Of a stretch of DNA of 64,000 nt, positions 62,058 through 64,000 are shown in pieces (position 1 is the stretch's first letter; every line of letters starts with the position of its first letter). The translations under genes and the position numbers were made by a program. Location of the stretch: NCBI RefSeq assembly GCF_028288465.1, contig NZ_JAQBNR010000060.1, positions 1 to 64,000 on the forward strand, given 5' to 3'. Under the pieces are notes generated by a model that saw nothing but the letters and a program-made list of their open reading frames with translations, did not search any database and was not told the origin of the DNA. This stretch comes from Ferruginibacter sp. GTDB taxonomy: Bacteria; Bacteroidota; Bacteroidia; Chitinophagales; Chitinophagaceae.

Positions 62058-63956
62058 ATGAAAAAAATTACGGTTAAACTTCTACCTACCCAATGTATAG
62101 CAATACTTCTATTGCTGTCGTTTACTATTTCGTTATCTATTACCACTAAGGCACAGCATCGCGATTATGGAATTGCCTATTCAGGTAATTTAAAAGGAGG
62201 CATCTCCATTTTTGGAAATACCTTACTTCATTTGGTTAAAGCCGATGGCACGGTTAACATTGATGCAATGAACGGTAACAGTGCAGATGGAAACAGTTCC
62301 TACGATAACGGTGCATTTGGAACCGCAGATATGCAGTTTGTTGATATTGACGGCAACTCAGGTAATGGTGCAGGCACAAGAAATTCTTCTTCTGCCGATT
62401 TGATTTTACCTGCAGGAACTAACAATATTAAATTTGCCCGCTTATATTGGGGCGGCAGGGTTGTAAAGTCTGATTTTGATATGACCCTTGCCCAAAACCA
62501 AACCATCAAAATAAGAAAAGGTGCATCAGGTGCTTACCAGGAGTTTGCTGCGGCTCAACTGGATAGAGATATTTCCAATCCGGGGCGGGATGGCGAGTTT
62601 TGCTTTTACCAGGCATTTACGGATATCACCGCCCTGGTACAACAGAATGGAAACGGCACTTATGCGGTGGGCAATGCGGCGCTTTCAAACGGTCTCGGCG
62701 GAGATTTCGGAAACTACGGGGCCTGGAGTATTGTAGTGGTGTACGAAAATGCTTCGGTGTCATATAACAGTGTAAGGGTTTATGATGGTTTTCAGCAAAT
62801 TTATGAACACAGCGCTTCCACGGTAACCCATATTACACTAACCGGTTTGAATGTGCCGGGTGGAGCACTTGCTTCCAAAGATGCTAAACTGGGTATCATT
62901 ACCTGGGAAGGCGACGCAAAATACACCGGAGATGTGTTCAGCATCAATGGAAATAATTTTAGCAATGCCATTAACCCGGTAAATAATGTTTGGAATGGTA
63001 CCATCTCTGATGACGGTAAACATGTTACTACTAAAAATCCCAATTATACAGATCAGATGGGCATTGACATTGACCAGTTTTATGTTGGCACCGGCTATGG
63101 CATTTTACCCAATGCTACCAGTGTAAACCTTGACCTGGGCACTACCGAAGACCAATATTTTTGTGGCGTAATAACCATGGTGATTAAAATGAAGGACCCT
63201 TCCCTCAAGGTGGTGAAGACTGTAGCTGATGCCAATAAAAATGGCACTGCCGAACCCGGTGAAGTATTAACTTATCAGTTAAAAGGCGCCAATATTGGTT
63301 ATGGAAAAGCGACTGGAGTTCTGGTTACAGATACATTGCCGGCCGGCATAACCTACCAGCGCAATTCGTTGATTGTAATGTATGGCCCGGGCGAAGTGCC
63401 GGGATTAAAAACAGACAGGTCGGATGATGATGTAGCAGAATATAACGCTTCAGCCAACTCAGTTACATTCAGAATGGGGTTTAATGCCAGTGCAACGGAC
63501 GGAGGCTACCTGGATCATGGCGATTCATTCCTTGTAGCATTTAATGTAATTGTAAATGTGCCTGACAACAAGCTGGAGGCACCAATTACCAATGTTGCCC
63601 GGGTAGTTGCCGAATCTGAAAGTGGAGACCGTTTTGTGGATGAAGGCTCCGCTGTGATCTACCTGCATTTTCCGCCTGTACCAGAAGATAAAAACATTCA
63701 TATACCAAATGCCTTTACACCCAACGACGACAATTTAAATGACCGTTGGCAAATCCCCTGGCTGATCTATTATCCGCTTGCCGAAATATCCATATTCAAC
63801 CGGTATGGCCAACTGGTATTTTTTGACAAGGGCAATACCAAACAATGGGATGGAAAAACGAATGGCAAAAAACAACCCATCGGCGCCTATGTGTACAGGA
63901 TAGATTTTAAAAATGGCGCTAAAATAAAAGGCGGAACCGTTTTGCTCCTGCGCTAA
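62058..63956 (+). CDS. T9SS type B cargo protein with DUF3344 and DUF11-like domains
   Basis: The 632-residue protein is read from MKKITVKLLPTQCIAIL with a signal peptide ending in TTKAQ; an ATG 14 codons upstream gives a worse start. A DUF3344-like domain (about 50-375) has KFARLYWGGRVV and GAWSIVVVYENAS. A DUF11-like repeat (about 380-530) has VVKTVADANKNGTAEPGE and VTDTLPAGITYQRNS. The last 90 residues are the gliding-type (CHU) C-terminal domain with NAFTPNDDNLNDRW, ISIFNRYGQLVFF, WDGKTNG and YVYRI. The protein should be exported by the type IX system and attached to the surface or released. Confidence 0.92.
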   Translation: MKKITVKLLPTQCIAILLLLSFTISLSITTKAQHRDYGIAYSGNLKGGISIFGNTLLHLVKADGTVNIDAMNGNSADGNSSYDNGAFGTADMQFVDIDGNSGNGAGTRNSSSADLILPAGTNNIKFARLYWGGRVVKSDFDMTLAQNQTIKIRKGASGAYQEFAAAQLDRDISNPGRDGEFCFYQAFTDITALVQQNGNGTYAVGNAALSNGLGGDFGNYGAWSIVVVYENASVSYNSVRVYDGFQQIYEHSASTVTHITLTGLNVPGGALASKDAKLGIITWEGDAKYTGDVFSINGNNFSNAINPVNNVWNGTISDDGKHVTTKNPNYTDQMGIDIDQFYVGTGYGILPNATSVNLDLGTTEDQYFCGVITMVIKMKDPSLKVVKTVADANKNGTAEPGEVLTYQLKGANIGYGKATGVLVTDTLPAGITYQRNSLIVMYGPGEVPGLKTDRSDDDVAEYNASANSVTFRMGFNASATDGGYLDHGDSFLVAFNVIVNVPDNKLEAPITNVARVVAESESGDRFVDEGSAVIYLHFPPVPEDKNIHIPNAFTPNDDNLNDRWQIPWLIYYPLAEISIFNRYGQLVFFDKGNTKQWDGKTNGKKQPIGAYVYRIDFKNGAKIKGGTVLLLR

Positions 63957-64000
63957 ATTACCTGGCACATGCCTGCCACTGTTTCTGAAAAGTTAGCCCC

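Overview
The window looks like a chromosomal segment of a Bacteroidota bacterium, most likely a Chitinophagaceae-type genome (inference). The reasons are a T9SS type B C-terminal sorting domain at the right edge, FtsX/MacB-type permeases of about 800 residues in tandem, a DUF2807 head-GIN protein, a LytS/LytTR pair, many secreted lipoproteins and hydrolases, weak Shine-Dalgarno sequences, and several promoters with the Bacteroidota -7 element TAnnTTTG. No tRNA, rRNA, CRISPR array, insertion sequence or phage gene was seen.

Region 1 (1-20.6 kb, minus strand) is the most striking part. One long gene train runs from a MacA-like membrane fusion protein through a 57-residue secreted peptide, a single MacB/LolD-type ATPase and seven different FtsX-type permeases, with a DUF2807 protein between the fifth and sixth permease transcribed. 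A sigma-54 activator of the NtrC family (20845-22221) is transcribed divergently. The gap between them holds an 18-bp dyad (20707-20724) and, about 85 bp closer to the train, a near-consensus -24/-12 sigma-54 element. I infer an inducible envelope export or envelope-remodelling system in which one ATPase and one adaptor may serve several permeases.

Region 2 (22.4-34.3 kb) is mixed: a patatin-like lipase, a split ThrE-type exporter whose second half carries a frameshift, a small c-type cytochrome, an exported amidohydrolase, a KirBac potassium channel, a Dps ferritin, an M20 peptidase and an APH-like kinase.

Region 3 (34.5-38.8 kb, minus strand) is a probable three-gene operon for an N-acyl-D-amino-acid deacylase-like protein, a degenerate two-lobed aspartyl-protease-fold lipoprotein and a beta-lactamase-like serine hydrolase. 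It is followed by a small membrane methyltransferase-like protein and a vanadium haloperoxidase/PAP2-family protein. A LytS kinase and LytTR regulator (41.3-43.1 kb) come next, with a candidate direct-repeat operator upstream. An AraC regulator then precedes a cupin and a DoxX protein, followed by an exported gamma-glutamyltransferase.

Region 4 (47.4-53 kb) carries two large secreted proteins, one unrecognised (765 residues) and one GH30 glycosidase, separated by small orphan genes. Region 5 (53.3-64 kb) has two DUF218/YdcF proteins, a VOC protein, cardiolipin synthase, a small multidrug export family protein, a YitT transporter, a YdeI-like protein, an exported thiol peroxidase and a T9SS cargo protein with DUF3344 and DUF11-like domains.

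All calls come from reading the sequence and recalling families. No database search was run.
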